A stretch of 64,000 nucleotides of DNA from Durusdinium trenchii (GCA_963970005.1 CAXAMN010021284.1:892711-956710), one strand, 5' to 3'. Shown: positions 1-10,084, numbered from the stretch's first letter. Notes: generated by a model from the sequence alone, not told the origin. Numbers and translations: made by a program.

Positions 1-900
1 GACGCCGTCGGCGGTCGGACGAAATTATCCGCCCGCCAGGTGGACTCGGCAGACGACGTGGGCTGGCGGAGCAGCTCGCACTGATGCCGAACAGATAGAA
101 CGCACGCTCACTTTGTGCTGGGCGCCTCCGGGCGCCCGTCTGTCGCTAGAGACCACGCCTATACCACATGGGGTCGGCTAGACGGTATACCAGAAGAAAG
201 GCTCGTTCGAGCAGAGTGCAAAAGTGCAGTAATTTTTTGGGTCTTTCCTGGGCCGGCGTCGCCTGCAGGAGCGGCCGCAGAGGACAGAGGGTCGGAATCT
301 TTTCTTTTTTTTGCTTGGACGTGTGTGTGCTAGCGGGCTCTGACACGCATGTGCAAAAAACTGACCTAGCTGGCAGTACGCGCGAGCCAAGCTGGAGCGG
401 CGTAAGGCGAGAGCCGACTCCACCCGGACGATGCACGCACCTGTCTACCACAAGGTCCGCCTTACATATCGTAGATATAGTGATCGTAAATTGGTTAACT
501 GGCATAAGTATTCGGCCAGACTTACGCTAGATACAGTGTATAGTTATTCTACTTAGGCGCGCACTTAGCATACTTACAAAATTCAAATTTTTCAAAGTTG
601 TTTAACATGGTTTTCTTAAAAATGTCATGAAAAAGTTGAAAATATTAAGGGTTCTGTGTGTTGATTTGATTGAAACGCTTGAATCAGCAGTCTACAGCGT
701 AATGTCAACATTAAAGCCCCTTGATATATGAAATTGCTGAGGGGTAGTTGAGTGGGCAAAGTTTCATAAGATCGTCCATTCTGTACTTAACAGTTTGTGG
801 GCTGTTGCAAGCATAAAAGAAACTCTATAAACGTGAACATCATTACGCACACACATACAGAGCCATTTACAGATACAGACAGAGAGCCTTGGAACAGGGT
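1..900. other. No secure gene; AT-rich spacer after a GC-richer start
   Basis: Short overlapping open frames occur on both strands from about 115 to 530, but none has a recognisable motif or a consistent coding look. From about 540 the sequence turns AT-rich. I see no RNA gene here. Confidence 0.5.
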
Positions 901-916
901 GAAAAATGTTTGTTTG

Positions 917-1040
917 GCGGTGTACCTGCCGCAGGCGAATACGGTATATAGATGGCTGTGAGAGACCGCTGTATAGGTTTGTACGTGGCGGTGTGTCCGC
1001 TGTAAGTAGGTCTGTATAGGGGGCGGTGTGTCCGCTCAAG
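917..1040. repeat. GGCGGTGT..CCGC short interspersed motif, 3 copies
   Basis: Three copies of a short partly palindromic motif, GGCGGTGT followed by CCGC, start at 917, 983 and 1021. Two further copies start at 15845 and 15864, about 15 kb away. The GCGG/CCGC ends could pair as a mini-hairpin. Function unknown. Confidence 0.6.
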
Positions 1041-1265
1041 TATTCTTGGGGCCAAGCACCCTGTTCCAAACATTCGGCCGGCTTTGAATGGAAAAAAGAG
1101 AGGGGAGGAAAGGAAAGAAGGGTACCCTTTCGCGTGCGTCTGCGAAACACTTGGGCGTGTGTTGAGAGAAAGGAATGGGAGGAAGTGCAATCTCCGAGAT
1201 TGGTCAGTTGAAAGGAGAGCCTGCCCGTACTGATATGTGAAGACAGGAACAATTCTATGAGGGCC

Positions 1266-1508
1266 CACGTGTCGTCAGGGTGTCGTCGGACCTGACTTCG
1301 TTCTGGCATCGTGTGTCGTCAGGATGTCGTCGGGCTTTTCAAAAACACATTGACTTCGTTCTGACATCATGTGTAGTCAGGGTGTCGTCGGGCCTGACTT
1401 CGTTCTGAGATCGTGTGTAGTCAGGGTGTGTCGTCGGGCCTGACTTCGTTCTGACATCGTGTGTGGTCAGGGTGAGGTCAAGTGTCGTCAGATGTAGTCG
1501 TCAGATGT
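1266..1508. repeat. Minisatellite, about 44-bp unit, ~5 copies
   Basis: Each unit carries GTCAGGGTGTCGTCGG, then CCTGACTTCGTTCTG, then a GATC/CATC end. Units start near 1269, 1311, 1369, 1413 and 1459. The second is enlarged by an A-rich insertion around 1339-1352 and the last is incomplete. No coding frame runs through it. Confidence 0.8.
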
Positions 1509-2295
1509 GGCCACATTGAGCGCTCACCAAAGGAAAAAGGAGCTCCCTTGTTTCTTGACTGCCTCTGTTTCTGTAGGAAAGCTCTCTATATATATATACC
1601 CTACAAGTCTTCGACCATCTTTAATATGTCTGTTGTACATCGACCATTTTTATCAACAAACCGACATTCCCAAGCAGGTACAGTGTGGCTCATACAACAT
1701 ACTCATGCAGGACCATGCAAACATGACAAAACCAAACCACAACCAAGGCCATTTGTTCAGACTTGCAAGGGATCCAAGAATCTCCCATAGTTCACCAATG
1801 CATCATTCCCTTTGTCTTCAAACCCGTGGTTTCCTGGCCATGTGATGTGGTCATCATCGACTTCTACAGATCACCGCTCTTGACTGAGCTTTTGAGCTTT
1901 TCCAACCTTTTCCAACCCCCAAATACACAGGGGTTCTTGCTTTGCACCATCAAGGTCACTATACTACATGGACCAATGCGAAAAGCGCTTCAGAGAAGTG
2001 GGGTCCTCAATCGATCTTGGAGCTTTCATGACAACTTTACCCACCTCCAAAAAGACACATTTGCATTCTTTTGCAGGACTGGTGGAGGACTGTGGCCACT
2101 CCATTCCGAATGTGGTCAGTGCTGGGGAGGAAGGCCGGGTTCCGCAACGTTTGGGGTAGCACAATGCTGTTCACTCCTTTTGCTTCTGGTGCACTTGCCA
2201 TCTTTCATCGATCTGCAAAGGGAAATTTGGCCCATATTTTGTAGACATCACCCCGGTGTCGTCGCCCTTTTTTGCGCTGTGATCGATCACGATCA
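1509..2295 (+). other. No secure gene; possible exon fragment near 1968-2159
   Basis: Frames of 178 aa (1763-2299) and 63 aa (1968-2159) overlap here. The shorter one has a more ordinary amino-acid composition and lies just upstream of the exon-like segments that follow, so it could be an upstream exon. No motif is recognised and no splice pair is clear. Confidence 0.25.
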
Positions 2296-2388
2296 ATGAT
2301 GGTGTTCACCAGTGAAGAGCAAGTCCACCTGCTCAAGGAGACCAGTGCTGGGGCAAAGCACATGGCAAGAACAAAATGTATAAACTAA
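2296..2388 (+). CDS. Putative first coding segment, 30 aa, unknown family
   Basis: Two consecutive ATGs (2296, 2299) open a frame reading MMVFTSEEQVHLLKETSAG and onward, closing at TAA 2386-2388. The composition is coding-like and it sits at the head of a chain of plus-strand segments, so it may be the start exon of the 2.3-8.2 kb gene, with the real exon ending before the stop. No family is recognised. Confidence 0.35.
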   Translation: MMVFTSEEQVHLLKETSAGAKHMARTKCIN

Positions 2389-2412
2389 TATGGGAGACAT
2401 CAACCCTGATCG

Positions 2413-2886
2413 GTGCAGGAGTTCTACAAAGAGATGCTGGAGACCAATGGCTACATTGCCGGTAGGCGCAAGCTCTTGAGGGCAAGAACAGCTGCCCCCA
2501 AACATGAACAAATGGTCGTTTGGATCGCATTTTTGAAGTCATGGATGGACACTCAGAACAGTGGAATTACGAAAATGCTTTACGCCACTATATGCCACCT
2601 TAAGGTACCAACTTTTGCATTTGTGGACCGGTACATCAAGAAAGTCACCATTCAGGAATCTGAGGCCAAACTGCTCTGGAATATGGCATGCACACTTGAA
2701 TCTATGGAACCCAACCAACTGACCACGATCTATCTGGCCAGATTGAGAGCACATACAACTTTGAGTTTCTCCTTGATTTTCTGGCCACGTTTGCAAGCCG
2801 GCTGCCTACACTTCCAGAAATGCAGGCTGGTACGTCACATGCCGATGTGTGATGTGTGCATATTATGCAACAGGACAAGCAAATGA
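2413..2886 (+). CDS. Exon-like open frame, 157 aa, unknown family
   Basis: A long plus-strand frame begins at a GTG, so the true 5' end is probably a splice acceptor; a CAG lies just upstream (GGTGCAG then GAGTTC). The N-terminal half is charged and helical (for example EFYKEMLETNGYIAGRRKLL); the C-terminal half is Cys-rich and less convincing and may read into an intron. It lies in the same orientation as the neighbouring segments. I do not recognise the protein. Confidence 0.35.
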   Translation: MQEFYKEMLETNGYIAGRRKLLRARTAAPKHEQMVVWIAFLKSWMDTQNSGITKMLYATICHLKVPTFAFVDRYIKKVTIQESEAKLLWNMACTLESMEPNQLTTIYLARLRAHTTLSFSLIFWPRLQAGCLHFQKCRLVRHMPMCDVCILCNRTSK

Positions 2887-2978
2887 TATGATTATCTGAT
2901 CATGTAATATGTGTTACTGGCACTTTTGGGAGGAGGCTTTGTGCTGGGCATCAAAGACCTACAATTTGAATCCGCATT

Positions 2979-3248
2979 TTGGATCACATGCAGAGCACAC
3001 TGCTACTTGATTTAACTGCATGGCCTGCTAGTTTGATAGTGGTTTTTGCAAGAGTGATGTTGCAAATGCCCGAGGCATGGAGTCAAATCGAGGCTGGAAC
3101 ACAAAGAAGCTTTGCCTGTTACGTGATGACGCGCTTCCAGAAGAATCCAACAGCACGGTACCCTTCTCAGTTACTCAATGCCCAATTTTTTAAAACATAT
3201 TTTAACAACCATGCCATGTCTCGCCTAGGAGTGGGAGGGCCAAGATGA
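2979..3248 (+). CDS. Exon-like open frame, 89 aa, unknown
   Basis: Frame with an ordinary globular composition (around residues 28-70 it reads MLQMPEAWSQIEAGTQRSFA and onward). It overlaps the next segment by about 20 bp in a different frame, so a splice site probably falls near 3225-3230 at CCTAG followed by GAGTGG. Part of the 2.3-8.2 kb chain. No motif recognised. Confidence 0.3.
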   Translation: MDHMQSTLLLDLTAWPASLIVVFARVMLQMPEAWSQIEAGTQRSFACYVMTRFQKNPTARYPSQLLNAQFFKTYFNNHAMSRLGVGGPR

Positions 3249-3441
3249 CAGCATTGAAGGAAATTGTGAGAATTCAACTGGAGGCCCAATGTCTAATCCT
3301 CCAAAAATTGATATGTCCGCGCTGTCGTCATTGGTAGGCTTCTGGCCAGCTTTCAGAAAGTGGCAAGAAGATCGCAACCCGAGGAAGATCAGCTTCTTCG
3401 CAGGACCGTTCATTTTGTTTTGGCAATTCTCTATGATGTAA
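3229..3441 (+). CDS. Exon-like segment, 70 aa, unknown
   Basis: The frame opens directly after CCTAG, a plausible AG acceptor, and reads EWEGQDDSIEGNCEN, later ALSSLVGFWPAFRKWQED, closing at TAA 3439-3441. Acidic start, aromatic/basic middle. The coding look is better than in overlapping frames. It probably precedes the Lys/Glu-rich exon that starts near 3491. Family unknown. Confidence 0.4.
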   Translation, partial: EWEGQDDSIEGNCENSTGGPMSNPPKIDMSALSSLVGFWPAFRKWQEDRNPRKISFFAGPFILFWQFSMM

Positions 3442-3490
3442 AAACGCATAGTGCATCTGTCCATTAGTTATATTATACATCGATCAACAT

Positions 3491-4906
3491 GTGTGGGAGG
3501 GCTTTGAAGAAAAGGCAGAAGAACTAAAGGAGGAAGAACCGAGGGAGGAAGAAAAGGAGGAAGAAAAAGAGGATCAGCCGCCCAAGATCCAAGCAGTGAA
3601 CAAGCGAAAACCGGCAAGGCTTGATCCAAATGAGGATTCCCAGGTAGTCTTGTCGCCGAGCCGGTCAGTGGCTGAGAGCCAAGAGGGTGAAGGCAAAGAG
3701 GAGGTTGGGCAGACTCAGGAGGACGCAGAAGAGGAAGAGGAGGGAACGGGAGAGGAGGAGGCTGAACAGGAAGAAGATGTGGTGGTTGAGATTGAAGAGG
3801 GAAAGACAGAAGAGGGAAAGACAGAGGAGGGAAAGACAGAGGAGACAAAGACAGAGGAGACAAAGGAGGAACATACAGGGACAAAGCCTGAGCATCCAGA
3901 GGTGAGAAATGGAGGAGCTTGTGAGGGAAATGGTGATGGAAACGCTAAGAAAGAGGAGGCGGCTGAATATTCCGACAAGGAGGAGAAGCTGAGCAAGAGG
4001 AAGGTGGAGGTTGAAGATTCCGACCAGGAGGAAGGTGCTCAAACCTTCCGTGACCGTAAGCCTTTGACAGTTGAGCCTCAACTTACTCCTGAAGTTGAGG
4101 GCAAATGCAAAGAAGTTTTGAGTTCGGTCCAGCGTGCAAACTGCATGGAGGAAGACCTGGTTGAACCGCAAAGACGTCTCAAGAAAACACTAAAGGAGGC
4201 TGAGGTGGATGCAGAAGATCCAGACCGTCAAGTCCGTGAGCAGGAGGAGATGGAAGAGGAGCTTGCCAAAGCAAAATCGCGAGGCCGTGGACGTGGGCGT
4301 GGGAGAGGTGCAGGAAAAGCCAAGGCTAAAGCAAAAGGGAAAGCAGCAAAAGACCAGGAGAAGGAAGACCAGGAGAAGCAAGCAGGCAGTGTGGAGAAAG
4401 AGCAAGTGGAGCAGGCTCCTGAAAAGGCAACGACACGCGCAGGGAGAAAGAGGGCAAGTAAAACAGCGAAAGCTGGAGATGAGCGCAAGAAAGAGGAGGA
4501 GCGTGAAGTTGATGATGAATGTGAGGAAGTGGAGAAGGATGCAGAGAAGGCACAGGAAGTGGAGAAATTGCAGAAAGAAGCTGAGAAGAAAAGACAAAGC
4601 AGGTCGAGCAAGCGCAAGGAACAATCCAGCCCTATCATGAAGTTAGCACGGTCAGCATCCAAGCGCCGTGCTTTGGAAAAGTCAGCTGAGAAGAGAAAAG
4701 AGCCAGGTGAGGTTGACCCAGTTGTGAGGAAGCTGAACTTTGAGGATGCAGATGAGGAGGGAGAGAAGAAGGTGGAGGAAGGAAAGAAAAAAGCAAAGAG
4801 GCAACGATATGAAAAGACGGACTTCGAACCTTTGACTTGCTTAGTGAAACTGTGTGCGTCCATGCTTATGTGCATGCACATGGTGCATACAAATTTTAGG
4901 GGTTAG
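3491..4906 (+). CDS. Lys/Glu-rich low-complexity exon, up to 471 aa
   Basis: Long plus-strand frame dominated by E, K, R, A and Q. Residues about 10-40 are acidic runs; about 97-125 is a short tandem repeat of TEEGK/TEETK; about 265-285 is an RG/RA tract (SRGRGRGRGRGAGK), typical of nucleic-acid-binding disordered regions; two basic stretches near 320-330 and 370-395 could act as nuclear localisation signals. The frame starts at GTG, so it must be an internal exon or lack its true start. The last 20 residues, after about 4838, lose the composition and probably read into an intron. Antisense frames over this region mirror the low complexity and are shadows. Likely the disordered N-terminal part of the protein encoded downstream; exact function unknown. 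Confidence 0.6.
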   Translation: MWEGFEEKAEELKEEEPREEEKEEEKEDQPPKIQAVNKRKPARLDPNEDSQVVLSPSRSVAESQEGEGKEEVGQTQEDAEEEEEGTGEEEAEQEEDVVVEIEEGKTEEGKTEEGKTEETKTEETKEEHTGTKPEHPEVRNGGACEGNGDGNAKKEEAAEYSDKEEKLSKRKVEVEDSDQEEGAQTFRDRKPLTVEPQLTPEVEGKCKEVLSSVQRANCMEEDLVEPQRRLKKTLKEAEVDAEDPDRQVREQEEMEEELAKAKSRGRGRGRGRGAGKAKAKAKGKAAKDQEKEDQEKQAGSVEKEQVEQAPEKATTRAGRKRASKTAKAGDERKKEEEREVDDECEEVEKDAEKAQEVEKLQKEAEKKRQSRSSKRKEQSSPIMKLARSASKRRALEKSAEKRKEPGEVDPVVRKLNFEDADEEGEKKVEEGKKKAKRQRYEKTDFEPLTCLVKLCASMLMCMHMVHTNFRG

Positions 4907-4949
4907 ATATTTTGAGAATCTAGGGTCGCCGTTACTAGTTCATATTTCA

Positions 4950-5152
4950 CATTCCTCTAGCCCCAAGGAAAAGGAAGCTGAAGAGTTGCGCGGCATTGCA
5001 GCACACGATCCGATTCTCGCCCTGCCTGCTGATCTGGCTTCTCGGAAGCCATCGCCTTAGATAAACGTTACACCCGGGATTTCGTCAGAATCAAACCTGG
5101 ACTCCAAGTGCCTCATGAGGTCTATCACTATCCAGCCTCATGGGCAATCAGT
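4950..5152 (+). CDS. Two short exon-like segments, unknown
   Basis: A frame following a CTCTAG acceptor (4960) reads PKEKEAEELRGIAAHDPILA and closes at TAG 5058-5060. A second frame from 5060 reads DKRYTRDFVRIKPGLQVPHE and continues to a TGA near 5150. Both look coding but lie in different frames, so an intron or a frameshift separates them. They fit a continuation of the gene started upstream. Confidence 0.35.
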
Positions 5153-5399
5153 GGATGAGGATCAAGTATCCCGAATTGGGATTTTGTTTGGGCCTTAAAC
5201 CAATCACACATTATTGCATCCACCTGGTACTACCCGTTTTGGGTACTTGCCATTGGTGCGAGGCTCTACACGAGGAGCTACTACGTACGGCCAGTGTCCA
5301 AAACACGTCTTGCAAAGGTCAACCAACACATGAACCTGAACTGCAATGTTCCTGGGTTGCACCATGTAAGTTAGATACACAGTGTGCACCTTTTGGTTC

Positions 5400-5744
5400 A
5401 CAACACTGCAAAGCACACATCAGGCTAACGCTGCATTTGGAGTTTCAGTTGGCTGGCAGAAGTATGGTGGAGCACCAACAGGGTTGCATGCCTGCATTGA
5501 TCAGTCGCCATGGAATACCTAATACTTGTTCATCTCAATGTGTGCTAGCCCAATTCATGCCCCACTGTTGCCGAGCGGGGTCTCAGGTGGACTATTTGCA
5601 AAGCTCTCGCTGGCTACACAGACCCTCTCGAAGCGCAAGGGTCTTGAGAGTTTATGGGGCATGGGGTGGGAAGGCCAAGCTGTTAGAACTGCGACCCAGT
5701 TGGTTTCATTGAAGCTGGTACTGCGCAAATTACACCAAATCTAA
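5400..5744 (+). CDS. Exon-like segments, unknown
   Basis: Around 5436-5519 one frame reads FGVSVGWQKYGGAPTGLHAC and closes with TAA. From 5526 to 5744 another frame of 72 aa follows with a basic C-terminal half. Neither has a known motif. They may be exons of the methyltransferase-like gene, or decayed pieces of it. Confidence 0.25.
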
Positions 5745-6399
5745 GTGGCTTTGTAGAACCGATGTTGTCCTTCACGCATTTTGCTGGGCAGCAGTGCAGT
5801 TTGGACTTCTGAATCGCTACATAGGAGCATTGACAACATGCTCAAACCTAGCTAGCAAGGCGCCGCCTTGGGAGGGGATGAAAACGATGAAAACTCGAGT
5901 ACTGGGCCAACACCTGATGTTTGATCAGTGCAGGCAAGCATGTCTTGTGCATTGTGCGTTTTGAATGCTAGCATTGGAAACGCGTTGATCAACACTTGAA
6001 GCTGTTTTGATAGATTGGGTGTAGCACGCCAGTACTCACGCCAGTGGTGATCGATATGCCGACTCGGACTTGTGCTTCCGTTGACTCCCCCCTTGCCCTG
6101 ACCCGGGGAGCAGCGCAATGCTTGCTGCTCTTGGGTTGCCCAATGGTCCTGTCAGGTGCTGAGATCTGTTTGGCTCTGAAACCTTCAATGCACGCATCCT
6201 GCCAACAAACCTATGAGGCTTCATGCCATCGACTACGTCGTGGAGATCAGTCCCCTCGAGTACCAGAAGCGGGCTCCATGCTCAGCTGCCCCCTTTTGGG
6301 CCAATCTCGAAATCTGACCCCAGAACATCAGGTGAATCTGACAACAAAGATCAAGGCTTTCACTGAAATTTGCCTCAGGTTCTGGGGTCAGATTCAAAG

Positions 6400-6579
6400 A
6401 GAAAACTCTGGGGAAAGGTGGTTTTTGCAATGATCCCAAAACAGACTCTCCAAAAGAACACGGTTTTGAGTCTTGAGGACGTGGAGGTCTTGGACATGTT
6501 CAGTGGCAAAGGCAAGCTGCTGGCAGGATTTCGTCTAGCTCCAAGAACGCTCCAAGAACACAGCAGAAACATGCGTTAA
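6400..6579 (+). CDS. Methyltransferase-like exon with FSGKG motif
   Basis: The frame contains VEVLDMFSGKGKLLAGFRLA (nt about 6481-6540), which looks like motif I of a C5-DNA-methyltransferase-type Rossmann fold (D-x-F-S-G-x-G). The next two segments supply a GPPC motif and an EQP motif in the expected order, so together they resemble a complete SAM-methyltransferase core. From memory, dinoflagellate genomes carry a large multi-exon family with an FSGK motif followed by a GPPC/PPCSS motif; activity has not been shown to my knowledge. Boundaries are uncertain; upstream 6044-6400 is an open frame without motif. Confidence 0.5.
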   Translation, partial: RKLWGKVVFAMIPKQTLQKNTVLSLEDVEVLDMFSGKGKLLAGFRLAPRTLQEHSRNMR

Positions 6580-6784
6580 GCTGTAGTTCCTGTATTACTT
6601 TTTTGTGTCGCTGAGGGGATGCTGGATTGAAAGGGTTTCAAGCCTAGTCAGTGAGCCCACACAGGCTGGTTTGAGATTTATTGGATCCCATACCTCTTGA
6701 GGCTGAGCTTTGAAGTGGAGAACGACCCACTGGAGAATATGCTGACCCCGTTGGAATCTAAATGAATCAAATATAAAACAGAGT

Positions 6785-7051
6785 GTGAACGGTCTGCCTC
6801 AATCTTGGACGCAGCTCCGCAAGGCAGGGGTTTCTACAAGCGTTGCTCTCAGTTCTCCGGTGTGCGCCCAAAGCTCTAGTTCATTGTGGACCGCCATGCA
6901 CCTCCTTTGTATGGATCAATGCCAAAACCCATCAGAGATCGAATTCCCGTCCTTTTGGCGCTCGATACCAATACGTCCAAGATGGAAATGTGCACCTCAG
7001 ATTGGAAATGGAAATGGCCTTGCTAGAGTGTTTTTTCTAAAGCCTTATTGA
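6785..7051 (+). CDS. Methyltransferase-like exon with GPPC motif
   Basis: The better frame (6843-7040) contains VHCGPPCTSFVWINAKTHQR followed by a Phe-Gly-Ala stretch and VQDGNVHLR. GPPC is in the place of motif IV (the catalytic PC loop) of C5-methyltransferases, after the FSGKG exon and before an EQP exon. The overlapping frame from 6785 is a shadow. Whether the cysteine is catalytic cannot be told from sequence. Confidence 0.5.
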   Translation: MNGLPQSWTQLRKAGVSTSVALSSPVCAQSSSSLWTAMHLLCMDQCQNPSEIEFPSFWRSIPIRPRWKCAPQIGNGNGLARVFFLKPY

Positions 7052-7058
7052 AGGGGCC

Positions 7059-7265
7059 TTGATCCAGAGTTGGATGTTTGTCAAGGATTGCTTGCCGCAT
7101 GGTGCTATTGCTCCTGGTGGCCTTTGTGCGGGGTTGTTTTTTCTCATAGAACAACCAAATTCCAGCTTCATGACAAAGTGGCCATACATCAAGTATTTGC
7201 AATCAATTGTCTCGAAGTATACAACGTGGAACCATACATTCTTGTCTGGAACTCAGCCTCTGTGA
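7059..7265 (+). CDS. Methyltransferase-like exon with IEQP motif
   Basis: The frame reads GLCAGLFFLIEQPNSSFMTK and onward. IEQP sits where C5-methyltransferases have motif VI (ENV). Read with the two upstream segments, the order FSGKG, GPPC, EQP supports one split gene. The last 20 or so codons probably read into an intron. Confidence 0.45.
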   Translation: MIQSWMFVKDCLPHGAIAPGGLCAGLFFLIEQPNSSFMTKWPYIKYLQSIVSKYTTWNHTFLSGTQPL

Positions 7266-7349
7266 TATGCCTGCTCATCTCATAATGTCTGTTTGTGTGG
7301 CTTTGAGACTCTGTAATTTGATGGGTGTTGGCATGGATGCGCCTAAAGT

Positions 7350-7986
7350 GAGCTGAGTTACATGGGAAGCTATGGCCACATGTACCTGAAGCCAACAAAG
7401 GTTTTTTGGGTATGCGCGCAGGGCCTAGCAATTAGGTCCTGTGTGAGATACGTCGTTTCTGGGTTGTTGTAAAGGATTTGCCCCGGCTCAGGCCATTTGC
7501 TCCAAAGATGGCCAAGAAGCTCTCAGACAAGGTTCGACGCCGCCACAAGCGATCGCAGGCCAAGAAGGGTAAGATGGCTAACACAGAGATCCTGCCAAAT
7601 GGCACTGTCCGAGTGCTTCAGCCCTAGTACTAGCTGTTCCTTTCATGATCAAGAAAAACAATGCATTCCATTGCAAGTACTATGCAACTTTGAGTCATCA
7701 TTGAGCAATGCCACAGAATCATTTTCCTTTTCTGGGTATGAGATGAGGACTGGAACAAGATTGTTGCCACAAAGTGCTGTCTACCCACGTGGATATGGCC
7801 GAAAGTTGGCCATGCACTATGCAAAATACACCGAGGATAGGGGTCGACCTGGTTTCTTTCTATTGCTATTGCAGCTCAAGGTTCATCCGCTGACTCGGCA
7901 AGGAGACCCGCTTCATCCAGCCAGTCAAGATCACGCTGCCTGAGAATGTGGAGGAATTGGACCAGTCAGGAAAACTACAGGCCAGG
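7350..7986 (+). CDS. C-terminal exons of the methyltransferase-like gene
   Basis: Four short coding-like stretches follow in order. Near 7359-7430: GSYGHMYLKPTKVFW. 7479-7628: a basic stretch, MAKKLSDKVRRRHKRSQAKK, closing at TAG. 7780-7845: AVYPRGYGRKLAMHYAKY. 7893-7985: KETRFIQPVKITLPENVEEL, ending at a clean AG|GT donor (GCCAG|GTACTG). I know similar strings from dinoflagellate multi-copy proteins downstream of the FSGK/GPPC core. Some stretches carry in-frame stops nearby, so introns or decay must intervene. Confidence 0.4.
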
Positions 7987-8118
7987 TACTGCTATACCCC
8001 ACAAGTTGACATGTGGTGTAAACAAATCACTACGTGGATCCCAGGTTCCCAGGTTAAAGAACAAAGCACAGACTGAAACAGCCAATTGCCTGGTTAGCTA
8101 AATGTGTTTCCTGCCAGG

Positions 8119-8225
8119 CTCCGTATCGTTGGAGGCATGCAAAGCTACAGGATCTGAGGTCTTTCCTGCTTTCTGCTAAGAATGCCGGTGGCTTCCACCC
8201 AATTCTCAGTGTGGGCCTGGACGAC
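8119..8225 (+). CDS. Exon-like segment, 35 aa, unknown
   Basis: After CTGCCAG the frame reads APYRWRHAKLQDLRSFLLSA and runs to a TGA near 8225. Coding-like composition; probably the last segment of the preceding gene. Between 8226 and 8680 I see only a short tandem stretch of GTGAAAACACC and CGTGAAC-type units (about 8448-8530). Confidence 0.3.
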
Positions 8226-8684
8226 TGAACATATACATGATTCTAGAGCGTCCGACCTTGATGCACAAATTGGTGTGTTTGATAGAAACACACATTGCAA
8301 TTCACAGGTGGCAAATTCATGGACACCAATGGTAGCCAAGCAACGACTGCCAGCCGGGGAAAAGAGGTTGCCAGTCAATCCCGCACCATTGCGACAGCAT
8401 GCGACAGCCTGCGTGTCAAAACTGACTGAATTAGAAAAAAACAAGCGTGAAAACACCGTGAAAACACCGTGAAGAATCCGTGAACCGACGTTTTTACCCG
8501 TGAACGGACATTCTTATCCGTGAACCGACAACACCCCAAAAACCACTCAAAAATCACCTCAAAACAAAACTAACAGAAAAAAACAAAACACACATGGACA
8601 AACAAGGAACAACCAAAATTGGTGAGAAACATCAAGAGATTGCGGTAACTTTTCGTGTTCAAAGCATTGTAGGGGTTAGCAACC

Positions 8685-8792
8685 ATGGTCAGCCCTGTGG
8701 AAAGAGCTTTGGAAAAAGCTAAACAGCGGGCATGCAGAGTTGCTGGGCCAAAAGAGGATGCTGATGCCTCTGACAGGCCCAAAGCTGATTGA
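8685..8792 (+). CDS. Putative first exon of Lys-rich dinoflagellate gene
   Basis: An ATG in strong context (ACCATGG) opens a frame reading MVSPVERALEKAKQRACRVA and then an acidic tail, with TGA at 8790-8792. It is followed in the same orientation by a chain of Lys-rich exons ending at 11571. The true exon probably ends before the TGA at a donor I cannot fix. Confidence 0.45.
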   Translation: MVSPVERALEKAKQRACRVAGPKEDADASDRPKAD

Positions 8793-8941
8793 TGCATCTA
8801 GGGTTTTGTTCGCTGTTGCAAATGGTTGTGCGAATGTTGCTAGGCAATGTGGCCGCCAGTTTAAATCCTTGAAGGACCCACCGTCCAAAACTACACTGTT
8901 GCGAGGCACAGAATAACTGGTGTATATCATATGAACCATAT

Positions 8942-9720
8942 GTGCTGATGGTTCTTCCTAGCGCATCTTTGTGCAACACGTGTGGATGTGGATGTGCAAC
9001 GTGTGTCAACGCAGGGCCAAGCTCGAGTTCCACATTGCCTGCTTCTAGCCCAAAGCCATCGCCGGTGGTAACACCTCCACCAAAAAGGCAAGAGATTACT
9101 ACAAACAAAGGCACAGCAAGCAAGTTGAAGAGGTGTAAGTCTGAGGTGAAGGCAGCAAAAACTGAACCAGGCTCAAGGTCAAAGTCAAGTGCTGCTACAC
9201 CAACAGAACAGAAGGGGAAGAGGCCAAGTGTGCCTGCCGCAAAGCCAAAAGCCACTGCAGCAAAAGCAAAAGCATCGAAGAAAGAAGCAAAGACAGAACC
9301 ACACAGCAAAACGAAGACTGAGAGTGGAGCACTTGCACAGGCGAACCATGACAACTTGTTGAACAGAAAGGGAACACATGAAGTGGAGAAAGAAGCGGGG
9401 GAAGTGAATGAGAAATCAAAAGGGAGGAAGGCTGGGAAGGATGAATTGAAAGACACCGCAGGAAAGGGTGGGAAGGAATCCAAGAAGGTGGGAGATGGGG
9501 ACACAGATGGTGCAAAGAAGACAAAGAGGGCAAAGGATACTGGCACCAAGGCATCAGGCAAGGATGAAGACAAAAAGGAGGGGGATGACAAGGAGGACGG
9601 GGGTGTTGATTTGGGTGAAACAGAAAGCGAAAGTGAGAGTGATGTTGAGAAACGGACGATTCTCCAGCAGAAGCGCGCTGCGCATGCGCGCTATATGCGC
9701 TTTTCCCGGTCACTTACTAG
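8942..9720 (+). CDS. Lys/Ala/Glu-rich exon, about 250 aa
   Basis: Frame from about 9010 is Ser/Pro-rich, then dominated by K, A, E, T and G (SKKEAKTEPHSKTKTES and similar), and finishes with an acidic SES repeat followed by RAAHARYMRFSRSL near 9670-9715. After that the composition changes, so the exon probably ends near 9716 although the frame stays open to 9973. The ending matches a short conserved block I associate with a large dinoflagellate family; the rest is likely disordered. Function unknown. Minus-strand frames here (8719-9591, 9195-9713) are shadows. Confidence 0.55.
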
Positions 9721-10084
9721 CATCTTTGTTGCAAAAATGCATATGCAATTTGCAGTGGTTTCAAACTCAATGACTGTAAACTCATGGATAGATCTGTGTA
9801 ACTTTTTGGGCTACAGACTTTGTACGACTGTGGTTGTTAAGTTGCCCAGGCATGAAAACTCCCCGTGTCATCAGGGAGGCAGGTGCCAAAGCATTTCGTT
9901 GTCACTTGCCTCCTCTGTGTCATTCATGGACCATGTACAGTACTGCAATAGTGTTTGTTTGGATTCTGGATAAGGAAAGAAACAAAGCGCAAAATGATAT
10001 TAGGTGACCATTCATCTGAGGCTCCCCAAGACTTCAGGTCTTGTTGGAAGCCTGGACGCAATGTGATGGGTGCTGGAAGGAATC

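Noticed and set aside
3468..4881. Minus-strand ORFs opposite the Lys/Glu-rich exon
   Set aside because: They are Ser/Leu/Phe-rich mirror images of GAG/AAG codons; the same applies to 8719-9713 and 10428-10978 on the minus strand.
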